DNA of 64,000 nucleotides from NCBI GenBank assembly GCA_027365565.1, contig DAHXMI010000005.1:1-64000 (forward strand). Reading direction: 5' to 3'. Under the pieces are notes generated by a model. It was not told the DNA's origin and searched no databases. It saw only the letters and a list, made by a program, of their open reading frames with translations. Shown here in pieces: positions 26,239 through 34,778 of this stretch. Source of the DNA: JAMCYG01 sp027365565 (lineage in GTDB: Archaea; Micrarchaeota; Micrarchaeia; Micrarchaeales; Micrarchaeaceae). Position numbers and translations under genes: made by a program. Position 1 is the stretch's first letter. Each line of letters starts with the position of its first letter.

Positions 26239-26940
26239 ATGCATCCCCAAAGCAAGAAGCGCGGCACTCCTTATGTTAGCATCGTCATACCTACATGGAA
26301 TGAGAGGGACAACATAGGCAAGGTCATCCGCGGAGTCAAGGAAGCCCTTGCAGATTACCAGTACGAGATCCTTGTAGTCGACAGGCATTCGGATGACGGC
26401 ACGATCGGAATCGCCAAATCGCTTGGCGCAAAGGTGATATACGACACGCGCGGCAAGGGCTCCGCACTGATAATGGGGTTCAACGCCGCGAAAGGCAAAG
26501 TGATAATTTCTATGGACGCGGACCTATCGAACCGGCCAGACGAGCTCAGGCTCCTCATAACCGGCATCGAGACCGGCTATGACATATGCATGGGCTCAAG
26601 GTATCTCACCGGCGGCGGTTCCGACGACATGCCCCTCTACAGGAGGCTGGCGAACAAGGGCTTCGTCACCCTTGTCAACCTGATATACGGCTCGCGTTAC
26701 AGCGACATGTGCTACGGCTACAGGAGCTTCTCCAAGGGATCGTTCAAGAGGCTGAAGCTGAAGGAGAAGGGCTTCGGGATAGAGACCGAGATAAACATAC
26801 GGGCGAGGAAGGCGCGCCTGAGGGTCCTTGAGGTGCCGAGCATGGAGAAGAAGAGGGCTACCGGCAGCGGGAAGCTCAGGACGTGGCAGGACGGCTACCT
26901 GATTCTCAAGACGATACTGAAGAACATGGGCAGGGACTGA
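26239..26940 (+). CDS. GT2 family glycosyltransferase, dolichyl-phosphate mannose synthase-like
   Basis: A 233-residue cytoplasmic GT-A enzyme that would pass a sugar from a nucleotide donor to polyprenyl phosphate or a similar acceptor. It has VSIVIPTWNERDNI (13-26), VVDRHSDDGT (47-56), the metal-binding DAD (93-95) in ISMDADLSNRP, the GSRY motif and the CYGYRSFSK region typical of DPM1-like enzymes. No C-terminal membrane helices are present. A product such as dolichyl-phosphate sugar would feed the GT-C enzyme encoded on the opposite strand and possibly the AglB pathway. Confidence 0.92.
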   Translation: MHPQSKKRGTPYVSIVIPTWNERDNIGKVIRGVKEALADYQYEILVVDRHSDDGTIGIAKSLGAKVIYDTRGKGSALIMGFNAAKGKVIISMDADLSNRPDELRLLITGIETGYDICMGSRYLTGGGSDDMPLYRRLANKGFVTLVNLIYGSRYSDMCYGYRSFSKGSFKRLKLKEKGFGIETEINIRARKARLRVLEVPSMEKKRATGSGKLRTWQDGYLILKTILKNMGRD

Positions 26941-26950
26941 TTGGCTGCCC

Positions 26951-28681
26951 CTACTTGACTCCAACAATTCTGTAAAGCGCATATGTCTTGCCGTTGATCG
27001 GATCCGTAGCCATGCTTATAGTGGAAAGGTTGAAGCCGCTTGCGACCTGGCTGCAGATGCTGTTCGGCGTGCCGCACCAGTACCCATAGTCGATGACCAC
27101 GCAGCCGTATTCGCTCTCGTATTTCTGGTATGTGCTCGTGTCGAGGTATCCGAGCTGCGCCGATGTGAAGCCGTTTATGTTGAAGAACGTCGGGTCGTAT
27201 GACATGACTATGCAGCTCCTGGGTATGTTTGCCGTGTTGTTGTAGATGAAATTCTCGTAGAACCTCGCGCCGTTGGCCTGCGGTATATTCACCGGGCTCA
27301 CTCCCAGATAAGGCAGCAGGGAGTATATCGGCCATGCTATGATGATAATGCATACTGCGATTGCCACGTACCTCATCGGCGCGCGCGCCGCCTTGGGCAG
27401 CATCCCTATGCGCGCCGGAGTCATTATCGCCCTTGCGATATACGAGAGGGCTATGCCCCCGAGCAGGCTGACCTGTACGATGAGGCCCAGCATGAACCTC
27501 CAGTCCACGCCGTAGAGCACGCCTCCCGCATAGAACGCCGCATAGATAAAGAACAACATAAGGAACCATACGCCTATGAAGAGAAGGGTGCGCGCATCCC
27601 TGTAGGCGAGTATGGCCGCTCCCAGAATTGCGAGGGCGGTGAACAGGAGCGGCTGCATCACATAATCGCTCTTGTAGGCGTTTAGCCAGAACGCGACGTT
27701 GCTGCAGAGGTTCGCATTAAGGCTCGAAAAACTGAACGTACCGTTTACCAGCACGGGAAGCATGCCGTTGCACGTGTTCTGCAGGGTCGTGGTGCTCGTG
27801 ACGCCGTAGTTGCCGATCGCGAGTTCCGTGTACATGTATATTATCACTGGCGCGGCGATTATCACGAAGACGAGCAGCAAAAGCAGGAAATTAGTGTTCA
27901 GCACGTTCCTGCGCAGCCGCGCCAGGTTCGAGCGGAGCGACTGCAGCACCGACCTGTCGTCTATCATCAGGTAGAGTATCGGCACTAGTATCGCGTACGC
28001 GAGCGAGTCCACCTTCATGTAAAGCACGAAGCCGAGCGAGAATGCAACGAGCGCGAACGTGCGTACGCTCTTCCTCCTTGCAAATACCACGGTGAACAGC
28101 AGCGCCATCGTCGCATAAGTAAGCGTGGGCATGTCCGATGAGGTCGGTAGCGCCCATACCAGCATGATGGGCGAGACGGCCATGAGAAGGCCTGTGAAGA
28201 GCGCGGCATACCTGTCCTTGAATAGGGCGAACGCCAGCAGGAATGCCATCACGACCCCGAGCGCGCTGATGAAGAACAGCGTGCCGTAGGCTGTTGCCCT
28301 GCTTATCCCGAAGAGCAGGAAGCCTATCGCAAGGTTGAACGGCAGGCCTATCGGCTCATGGTATATGTCGCCAGAGAAGCAGGAGGTTGGTGTGCCGTAG
28401 TTGCACATGACCGCCTGCCCGGTATGGATGAGCTGCTGCGCCATGCTCTGGTATATTACGTCGTCGAAGAAGAGCTGCTGCGTGGGCTTCACAACCGCCA
28501 TCTCGACCCCTGCAAACACGATAACGATCAGGATGATCCACAGCAGGTGCCTCTTCCTGAATCCCGCATCCCTGAGCACCGAAACGATGTCCTTCCTGGA
28601 GAAGTATGCCGCGGCTATCGTCCCTGCGAACGCAAGGGTAATCCCGAGCGTAAAAAGGTATTCCTCAGCCGCGATGGACAT
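26951..28681 (-). CDS. GT-C family membrane glycosyltransferase (PMT/ArnT-like)
   Basis: About 576 residues with roughly 12 transmembrane helices. The first extracytoplasmic loop holds FFDDVIYQSMAQQL, matching the acidic catalytic motif and following helix of PMT/ArnT-type enzymes that use polyprenyl-phosphate sugars. YHEPIGLPFNLAIG is a further family-like segment. A C-terminal exported domain (about 450-579) carries Cys pairs (YGYWCGTPNSICSQ). I use ATG 28681 because GGTGAT lies at good spacing; a GTG three codons earlier is possible. The carbamoyltransferase gene lies 21 bases upstream, suggesting a common operon for surface sugar modification. Confidence 0.82.
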   Translation of the reverse strand: MSIAAEEYLFTLGITLAFAGTIAAAYFSRKDIVSVLRDAGFRKRHLLWIILIVIVFAGVEMAVVKPTQQLFFDDVIYQSMAQQLIHTGQAVMCNYGTPTSCFSGDIYHEPIGLPFNLAIGFLLFGISRATAYGTLFFISALGVVMAFLLAFALFKDRYAALFTGLLMAVSPIMLVWALPTSSDMPTLTYATMALLFTVVFARRKSVRTFALVAFSLGFVLYMKVDSLAYAILVPILYLMIDDRSVLQSLRSNLARLRRNVLNTNFLLLLLVFVIIAAPVIIYMYTELAIGNYGVTSTTTLQNTCNGMLPVLVNGTFSFSSLNANLCSNVAFWLNAYKSDYVMQPLLFTALAILGAAILAYRDARTLLFIGVWFLMLFFIYAAFYAGGVLYGVDWRFMLGLIVQVSLLGGIALSYIARAIMTPARIGMLPKAARAPMRYVAIAVCIIIIAWPIYSLLPYLGVSPVNIPQANGARFYENFIYNNTANIPRSCIVMSYDPTFFNINGFTSAQLGYLDTSTYQKYESEYGCVVIDYGYWCGTPNSICSQVASGFNLSTISMATDPINGKTYALYRIVGVK

Positions 28682-28702
28682 ATTGATCACCGGAACGCAG
28701 GC

Positions 28703-30412
28703 TCACACGCCCTTCCTGTTAGTCATGAAGTAGCCGTCGATGAACATGTATTTCGTCTTGGTCGCGAGCATCATCTCGACTGCATCGGCAGGGGTCATCA
28801 CTATCGGCTTGCCGTGTATGTTGAAGCTCGTGTTGAGCACCACGCCGTAGCCGGTGCTCCTCTTCACGTTCTTGAGCAGGTCCATGTATGCAGCGTTCTC
28901 ATCCGCGACGGTCTGCGGCCTTGCCGTGCCGTCGATATGGGTGACCGAGTTCATCAGGCTCCTCGATTCCTCGTTCGTCTCATACGCCATCGTCATGAAG
29001 GTGCTGCGCCCCTTTCCGTCGTACTTGAGCAGCCTTGGCGCGTCCTCCTCGAGCATCGATGGTGCGAAGGGCTGGAACCACTCCCTCTTCTTGACGTAGA
29101 GGTTCAGCCTGTCCTTGACCTTCTGCGACTCGCTCTTCGCGAGTATGCTCCTGTTGCCGAGAGCCCTCGGGCCGTACTCCATCCTGCCCTGGAACCAGAG
29201 TATGTAATTGTCATCGTCTATGAGCTCAGCCGCATGCTTACCCTGCCCCCTGGCCCCATCTTCCACTACTGATATCTCCTTGTGCGGTTCCACTGCCTTT
29301 TTCACGTCTTCAGCTGAGTACCCGTCTCCCAGGTATGCCGAGAAGTCGTACTCGGTCCTGCCTGTTATCAGGTAGTTAGTGTAGAGGGCGGCCCCCAACG
29401 CTATGCCGCCGTCGCCCATGTGCGGGAAGATATACCATCTCTTGAGCGCCTCAAGGTTCCTGATTTTCATGTTCGCCTTCACGTTGGAGAACAGGCCGCC
29501 TGCGAAAGAGACGTTGCCGAAACCATACCTGTCGATAGCGTTGCTAGCAAGCTTGGCCAGCTCCACCTCTAGGAGCTGCTGCGCCATGTAAGCGGTCTGC
29601 TCCCTAGGTATCTGCCATGATATCTTCTCGAGCTCGGTGTACTGCCTTAGCGGCCCGTACTTCGCATGCATCGTCGTGCCTGTTACCTTGAAGAAGTCCT
29701 TGAGCTTGTTATCATCGAAATCGAACGGGTAGGAGTAGTCGGCCATGGCCATTATCTTGCCCTCGTCCTCCAGCTCCCTCATCCCGAGCAGGTTGGTAAC
29801 CTGCTCGTAGAGTATGCCTAGCGAGTCCCTGGCGCTTATCGCCTGTTTCCTCTCGAACTTCCCGTTGTCGAGGGTGCTTATCGAGCCGGAGAGCCCATCC
29901 CCGAGGCCGTCAAGCGTTATGACCAGCTGGTTCTTCAGCCCTGAAGTAAATGCGGCGGTAGCCGCGTGTGCAGTGTGGTGCTCAACCACGTGCAGCTTGT
30001 AGTTGTGCGTGAAACCGTCCTTCCTGAGCTGGCGCCTAATGTACGCGCTGCTTATCGTCGTGCATAATGGCAGTACCCCTATGCTTGTGAGCGAGTACTT
30101 CAGGTTGTGCCTCATTCTGTCGTTCCACGGCTTCGGCATCTTCCTTCGCCTGAACTTGTAGTACGATTCCTTCATCTGGGGGTAGATTCGCTCCAGGGTC
30201 TTGGTAAACTCCGTCGTAGTGTAAGCAACATGGTCTATGTTAGAGGGCTTCAGGCCCGCGTATTTGAGCGCAGCGGCGATTGCGTTGTGCGGGAAGACCA
30301 TCTCCAGCTTCCTCTTGGTGAAGCGCTCCTCATTGGCGGCGTATATTACCTGCTCGTCATCGATGAGCGCCGCCCCGGAATCATGACCGTCCCACACACC
30401 CAGAATGTACAT
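28703..30412 (-). CDS. Carbamoyltransferase (NodU/TobZ/CmcH family)
   Basis: A 569-residue O-carbamoyltransferase. The N-terminal Kae1-like domain begins YILGVWDGHDSGAALI and has the metal-binding VEHHTAHA (His145, His149 region) and TLDGLGDGLSGS. The C-terminal YrdC-like carbamoyl-AMP domain shows GRMEYGPRALGNRSI and VLNTSFNIHGKP. These enzymes make carbamoyl-AMP from carbamoyl phosphate and ATP and pass the carbamoyl group to a hydroxyl of a sugar or antibiotic. With GT2 and GT-C genes alongside, a surface-glycan sugar is the likely acceptor. Minus-strand ATATAATAAATG near 30477-30488 may be the promoter. Confidence 0.93.
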   Translation of the reverse strand: MYILGVWDGHDSGAALIDDEQVIYAANEERFTKRKLEMVFPHNAIAAALKYAGLKPSNIDHVAYTTTEFTKTLERIYPQMKESYYKFRRRKMPKPWNDRMRHNLKYSLTSIGVLPLCTTISSAYIRRQLRKDGFTHNYKLHVVEHHTAHAATAAFTSGLKNQLVITLDGLGDGLSGSISTLDNGKFERKQAISARDSLGILYEQVTNLLGMRELEDEGKIMAMADYSYPFDFDDNKLKDFFKVTGTTMHAKYGPLRQYTELEKISWQIPREQTAYMAQQLLEVELAKLASNAIDRYGFGNVSFAGGLFSNVKANMKIRNLEALKRWYIFPHMGDGGIALGAALYTNYLITGRTEYDFSAYLGDGYSAEDVKKAVEPHKEISVVEDGARGQGKHAAELIDDDNYILWFQGRMEYGPRALGNRSILAKSESQKVKDRLNLYVKKREWFQPFAPSMLEEDAPRLLKYDGKGRSTFMTMAYETNEESRSLMNSVTHIDGTARPQTVADENAAYMDLLKNVKRSTGYGVVLNTSFNIHGKPIVMTPADAVEMMLATKTKYMFIDGYFMTNRKGV

Positions 30413-30560
30413 AAATCCACTTCATGCACGTGCGCACTTCCGCGCCCGATGAGCATTTGAAATAAAATTGGCAACATTTATTATATTCCTTGTGGTAGCC
30501 ATGCATATCAAACAAGCACATGCGCCATCTTACCGATGAAAATTCCACAATCCCGATACA

Positions 30561-30588
30561 TATTTAAATCTGGTTGTATATGTATAAG
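30561..30588 (+). promoter_or_regulatory. Promoter region of the VirB2-like pilin gene
   Basis: Two TATA-like elements precede the gene: TATTTAAAT at 30561-30569 and TGTATAAG at 30581-30588. The first predicts a start near 30592 and a leader of about 27 bases; the second would give a nearly leaderless message. This is the left boundary of the secretion-like locus. Confidence 0.5.
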
Positions 30589-30618
30589 TGATAAAATTCA
30601 GTCAAAGAAGTGTGTTAT

Positions 30619-31023
30619 ATGGGCATCAGTCTAACAACTCTATCACGAATGCACAAGCTGCTGTCCAGCGCAAAGTTCATATTGCCTGCGCTGGCTCTGT
30701 TCAGCCTGATTTCGCTTGTAGGCGCTGCATCAACGTACAACGCCGAGCAGACAATAATCAACGAAGTGTGCAGCATATACCACATAATAGACACGGTCAT
30801 ATTCGTAATAGCGCTCGCGCTCATAGTGCTCGGAGGCACGATATACGCTGTATCGCACGCCACTGGCGGCATGAAGGGCACGCTGCAGGGTTATGCTATG
30901 GGCCTCATACTCGGAGGCATAATCGGGGTCATAATAGTGCTACTCGCAGCACCTATCCTGAGCATAGTCGCGAACGTGGGCAACGCCTCGTTCTCGGTAC
31001 AGACTGCATGCAATGGCACATAA
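30619..31023 (+). CDS. VirB2/TrbC-like pilin candidate
   Basis: About 134 residues. A basic N-terminus and signal-peptide-like helix (about 15-36, ending LISLVGA) precede a short mature protein. The mature part has two hydrophobic helices (about 50-72 and 85-112) joined by a small glycine-rich, basic loop (HATGGMKGTLQGY) and one Cys near each end. Signal peptide plus two helices with a short cytoplasmic turn is the VirB2/TrbC conjugative pilin plan, also used by the archaeal Ced/Ted pilins. No class III prepilin motif is present. Position just before a run of VirB6-like and VirB4-like genes supports the call, though sequence alone cannot prove it. Confidence 0.6.
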   Translation: MGISLTTLSRMHKLLSSAKFILPALALFSLISLVGAASTYNAEQTIINEVCSIYHIIDTVIFVIALALIVLGGTIYAVSHATGGMKGTLQGYAMGLILGGIIGVIIVLLAAPILSIVANVGNASFSVQTACNGT

Positions 31024-31032
31024 TTCCATGCT

Positions 31033-31056
31033 GCTGTAACACTTGTATGTTACAGC
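31033..31056 (+). terminator. Hairpin after the pilin-like gene
   Basis: A perfect 9-bp inverted repeat GCTGTAACA/TGTTACAGC with a 6-base loop lies 9 bases after the stop codon. There is no long T-run, so it may act as a 3' stabiliser or processing signal rather than a classic terminator. It could let the pilin message accumulate separately from the genes that follow. Confidence 0.5.
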
Positions 31057-31224
31057 CAGCCGGGACATAGGGGCATGCAAAACCTGTATCGCGCCGACAT
31101 GTGATGTGCGATAAGTTACCGCAGACTGCATGCGGCACGATGCCAATGCGCGGAATGATTTGAATATCATTATATAGCTTTTTAGAGAATAGCCATTAGG
31201 CCGCGCGGCCTGCTGTGCATTAGG

Positions 31225-31971
31225 ATGACCAACGTTGTAAGATACGCTATTGACATGTATGTTAAGAACATACGCATGCTTCTCCTGTTCTCCCTAGCAT
31301 TCATAGTCGCGTTCCTCATCCCGGTGTTCGCGTCATTCCCGACGTTCACCGACCTCGGTGGCATATTCGTCAGATCCGCGAGCACGATCCAGAACCTCAA
31401 TCCGCTCACAACACTGATCATCGTGGTGGCGGTCTTCCTCTCATCGCTCTTCCTGAGCTTCGCGATGGTGGCGATAAACGTGGTCGTCAAGCACAGCCGC
31501 ACTCTCTCAGGTATACGCAAGGAGGTAATCAAGGGGCTGGAGGAATATACGGGGCTGGTGTTCGCCGTGCTCATATTCTACACCACCATACTGGTGCTTG
31601 TGGGCCTCCTCACCGAACCTACGGGACATTCCGCGCTCATAACTGCTATTGTCGGCCTCGTGCTCTCGCCGTTCTTCTTCTATGCCCCGGCATCGATAGT
31701 CATAGACGACTCCAAGATACTGAGGGCATTCAGGAAGAGCGCAACATTCTTCGTCAGGAGGTTCGACTATTTCCTCCTATGGCTTGTGATCGGGATAGCC
31801 CTGCTAAGCTTCTTTGACATCGTGTTTACGCTGATCGGGGGGCAGAGCGCCCTCGGGATAGAGGCGTCGAGCATAGCACTGCTGATCCTCAACTCCCTTT
31901 TCATAATACCTTTCCTTGTGGTTCTGCAGAGCGAGCTCTACATGAAGAGGTTCCCTCTGCTCAAATCCTGA
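31225..31971 (+). CDS. Six-helix membrane protein
   Basis: A 248-residue protein with about six transmembrane helices. Short basic loops include VVKHSRTLSGIRKEVIKG, and a DDSKILRAFRKSATFFVRRF segment sits before the last pair of helices. That segment and the paired helices resemble the widespread family of archaeal six-helix proteins related to the glycerophosphodiesterase membrane domain; no enzymatic motif is visible. CATTATATAGC at about 31167-31177 is its own promoter, and a perfect palindrome GGCCGCGCGGCC (31199-31210) lies in the leader. It may be a neighbour rather than a part of the secretion locus. Confidence 0.65.
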   Translation: MTNVVRYAIDMYVKNIRMLLLFSLAFIVAFLIPVFASFPTFTDLGGIFVRSASTIQNLNPLTTLIIVVAVFLSSLFLSFAMVAINVVVKHSRTLSGIRKEVIKGLEEYTGLVFAVLIFYTTILVLVGLLTEPTGHSALITAIVGLVLSPFFFYAPASIVIDDSKILRAFRKSATFFVRRFDYFLLWLVIGIALLSFFDIVFTLIGGQSALGIEASSIALLILNSLFIIPFLVVLQSELYMKRFPLLKS

Positions 31972-32049
31972 GTCCCCTAACCCTGGTCTTTAATCACATC
32001 CTGAAAAATAAGGTAGAGGAAATAAGGTAGGGGTATGCGCCGGCCGGGC

Positions 32050-33366
32050 CTATTTCGGCGGTGGTGGCATCCATGGCTCCCTCTTCTTCTTCTTGCCGTT
32101 GTGCGTCTCCTTGTAGTAGTCCTTCCAACCGCTGCCGGTAAGCGTCGTAGTTGTCTCTGCCGTCTTGCCATTTGTAGGCTGCGCCTCCCTGACCTTCTTC
32201 GCCTTCTCTTTCATCTGGTGCGCGAAACTACCATAGCTATGCATGTCCTGCTCTGGGCTCCTAATGTTCCTGGCGAAATTAGGCCATCTGTATATCTCGT
32301 CCAGGTCAGGGTTCCTGCGTGGTCTGCCTGCCGCATCATCCTCCAGATTCCTCTTCAGCCAGTCCTTTTCCTCCTCGTTCTTGATCTTCCTGCGCGCAGA
32401 AGGCGACCAGCCGACATCCTTGTACTTCTTGTACCTCTCGTCGAAAATCTTGTTATACGTATCGCTCTCGCCAGAGGCAGCATATAATTCGCGGTGCCTG
32501 TTCGGGTGCGCCAGGCCATGTTCATTCAGCAGTGCGCTGACTGCCTTGCGCGCCTCCTGGTCCTTACCGCTTCTCCTTACCAATTCGTCCCATGCGGCCT
32601 GCTGCTCTTTATGGTACACCCTTGCTTCTTTCTTGCTGCTGGCTCCGCTTAAATTCTGGTTCAGGTTATTCGGGTTGGCCTTAAACGCAAGAAGCTCGGT
32701 CGTGGCCTCCGCCGAATTGGGCCTTATGACCGTCTTGCTCTTGCCAGGTGCGTAATACTTATGATACTCCTTCATGCCCCTTGCTTCGGATATCAGGTAT
32801 TCGTTCGCGTTGACCCTCGTGGCCCACTTGCTTTTCTTTGGGCCGTTGGTGCCAACGCCCTTCCCGCCTGCTCCCATCACTCCTGGGGCTACTGGCGTTG
32901 ACCCTGCCACCTTTCCAACGCCAAGGCCATTCGGTCCATTCGATCCAGCCACATTCGCGCCGCCCTTCAGATTGGGTCTTTGCAGTAATTGCCCTGCCAC
33001 GGCGCCAGCTCCTGCTACCCCTCCTGCCTTGCCTGCCTTTTTGAGGGTGCGGGCATCCGCTCTATTTTTTAAGAAGTTTTCGCGGAGTGTACCTAATCCT
33101 GTTGATGCTTTCTTGCTTAGTTTTCCAACAATCTTTTTTGGGGCCGCCGTTCTCGAGCTAAGGTCATTCTTTGTCTTGAACGCGCCTCCGAAGCCCTGCC
33201 CCTTCTTCGTTGCTCCTATCCCCATGAGCGATCCTATGCCGAAAATCGCGAATATGCTCGTGCCCCTGGAAAGGCCTGCCGCCGCGGCTATGAGTATGAC
33301 AATCACTATTACAGGTATGTACGCGTATATCGCGCCGAAACTTAGCAGCACCGGTATCATGAGCAT
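32050..33366 (-). CDS. Membrane-anchored, highly basic low-complexity protein
   Basis: A 438-residue protein with two N-terminal hydrophobic helices (about 3-29 and 35-50), a long Lys/Gly/Ala-rich disordered region (50-190), a charged helical region (190-400) rich in Lys, Arg and Glu, and a tail ending KKKKREPWMPPPPK. Net charge is strongly positive. No family recognised. It is divergently transcribed from the six-gene membrane array through a shared 110-base region. A basic, membrane-tethered, partly disordered protein beside a DNA-transport-like machine could bind nucleic acid or organise the complex at the inner membrane face; this is inference. Confidence 0.7.
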   Translation of the reverse strand: MLMIPVLLSFGAIYAYIPVIVIVILIAAAAGLSRGTSIFAIFGIGSLMGIGATKKGQGFGGAFKTKNDLSSRTAAPKKIVGKLSKKASTGLGTLRENFLKNRADARTLKKAGKAGGVAGAGAVAGQLLQRPNLKGGANVAGSNGPNGLGVGKVAGSTPVAPGVMGAGGKGVGTNGPKKSKWATRVNANEYLISEARGMKEYHKYYAPGKSKTVIRPNSAEATTELLAFKANPNNLNQNLSGASSKKEARVYHKEQQAAWDELVRRSGKDQEARKAVSALLNEHGLAHPNRHRELYAASGESDTYNKIFDERYKKYKDVGWSPSARRKIKNEEEKDWLKRNLEDDAAGRPRRNPDLDEIYRWPNFARNIRSPEQDMHSYGSFAHQMKEKAKKVREAQPTNGKTAETTTTLTGSGWKDYYKETHNGKKKKREPWMPPPPK

Positions 33367-33397
33367 GCCATTCCCTCGCTATATATGGCCCCTTTCT

Positions 33398-33455
33398 TAA
33401 TATTTATAGCTATTCCTGAGGTTTGACGTGTAACTATCATGGGCAGGTATAAATA
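33398..33455. promoter_or_regulatory. Divergent promoters of the membrane array and the basic protein
   Basis: On the plus strand TATAAATA (33448-33455) predicts initiation at about 33475-33478, directly on the ATG at 33477, so the six-gene array should begin with a leaderless mRNA. On the minus strand CTATAAATATTAAG (33398-33411) predicts initiation about 12 bases before the ATG at 33366. The two boxes lie about 40 bases apart, so the genes could share a regulator. Confidence 0.65.
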
Positions 33456-33476
33456 TGTTATTTTGGAATTCCTATT

Positions 33477-34772
33477 ATGCAAACCCTCCGAAGAATGATG
33501 CTGCTTGCCGCTGCCATTGCGGTGCTCGGAGTGGTGCCCTTTGCAGGCTCTTCCTCCACATCAGCGAGCGGCCTGACTCCCACGTGCGCCCTCAACGTCA
33601 ATTCGAACAGCGAAGGAGGCTGCATCGCCGAGTCTATCTCCGTATCGATGATAGCCCTCCTGATATCATTTGCGTTAGTAGGCCTGTCATACATGCTGGG
33701 TGAGGTCTTTGGTCTCGAGTCTCTCAAGGGCTGGTATAAGAACGAGCTGAAGGAGACCATGAAGACGTTAATGATAATGATATTCATATTCACGGTACTG
33801 GTGATACTCGGCGCAGTGGCCGTTGCCCTGGCAGGCTATCCACTCCAGCAGGTAGGGTCTGGCGCGGCGCTTACGGGCAACATTACCCGCGCCGGGGCAG
33901 AGGTGACCAACAATCTCGGCCTCCTCTACTCGTCCGTCCAGTCCGGCTACATAACCCCGCAGCTTTCCAATGCATACTCTTCCATGAGCTCCCTGCTCGG
34001 CGTGGGCCTCGGAGTCGGTTTACTGAAAGGGATAACCATATTTACATGGACCCCCTTCCCGATACCTCCATTTGTACCGTTCGATTCATGGATCCAGTCA
34101 GGTTCCAGCGCCAGGGTATTCGTGAGCCGCCTGATAGAGATCGGTCCAGGCGCAGCTCCCGGGGTGAGCCTTCTTGGCGACATCCTGACTCTAGTGGCTC
34201 TGCCGGTCGTGTCAATACTGCAGATCCAGTCGGACTTCTTCAGCGTCATCATCGCCGTTTCGCTCCTCGTGCTGTTACCGATGGGCATATTGCTCAGGGC
34301 CATACCCCTTTTAAGGGGCATAGGCGGCACTCTCATAGCGCTGGCGATAGGCATAGCCATAGTGTATCCCATGCTGCTGGTGGGGCTGAACATGCCTGTT
34401 ACCAACTACATGCAGTCTACTCTGGCATCCAGCTCGGCATCGTACGTGCCTGACTGCGGCGGCGTGATGGGGTCGCTAATATGCCTTGCAAGCGACGTCG
34501 GGGCAGGCCTCAACTCCCTGACGCTGCAGGTGTCGGTAGGCAACGCCTATAAGAACACGACCGCATTTAACTATGGCATCGACGCCGGGCTCAACAGCAT
34601 GAACAGCGTGTATCCGTCGCTCAACATGATAACGACGGACGTGATGGACCAGATCCTCCAGCTCATACTGTTCATACTCGACGTCATAATCGTCGTGGCG
34701 GCGGTCGGCGGTATTGCAAGCATGATGGGCGGAAAGCTCAGGACAGGAATAGGCAGGTTCAAGCTCGCGTGA
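33477..34772 (+). CDS. VirB6/TrbL/CedA-like membrane protein, paralogue 1 of 6
   Basis: A 431-residue protein with an N-terminal signal-like helix, a short exported Cys-containing segment, and about seven transmembrane helices. Two features recur in all six tandem paralogues: an acidic amphipathic motif after an early helix, here NELKETMKT (about 89-97), and a loop-helix signature near the middle, ILLRAIPLLRGIGG then a helix ending AIVYP (271-298). The last helix is followed by a basic tail (GKLRTGIGRF). Topology and context with a VirB4-type ATPase and a VirB2-like pilin suggest the inner-membrane channel role of VirB6/TrbL/CedA. It starts a leaderless operon. Confidence 0.65.
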   Translation: MQTLRRMMLLAAAIAVLGVVPFAGSSSTSASGLTPTCALNVNSNSEGGCIAESISVSMIALLISFALVGLSYMLGEVFGLESLKGWYKNELKETMKTLMIMIFIFTVLVILGAVAVALAGYPLQQVGSGAALTGNITRAGAEVTNNLGLLYSSVQSGYITPQLSNAYSSMSSLLGVGLGVGLLKGITIFTWTPFPIPPFVPFDSWIQSGSSARVFVSRLIEIGPGAAPGVSLLGDILTLVALPVVSILQIQSDFFSVIIAVSLLVLLPMGILLRAIPLLRGIGGTLIALAIGIAIVYPMLLVGLNMPVTNYMQSTLASSSASYVPDCGGVMGSLICLASDVGAGLNSLTLQVSVGNAYKNTTAFNYGIDAGLNSMNSVYPSLNMITTDVMDQILQLILFILDVIIVVAAVGGIASMMGGKLRTGIGRFKLA

Positions 34773-34778
34773 TGTAAA

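Noticed and set aside
28358..29272. Plus-strand open frame spanning the GT-C and carbamoyltransferase genes.
   Set aside because: It crosses two well-supported genes on the opposite strand and has no recognisable motif.
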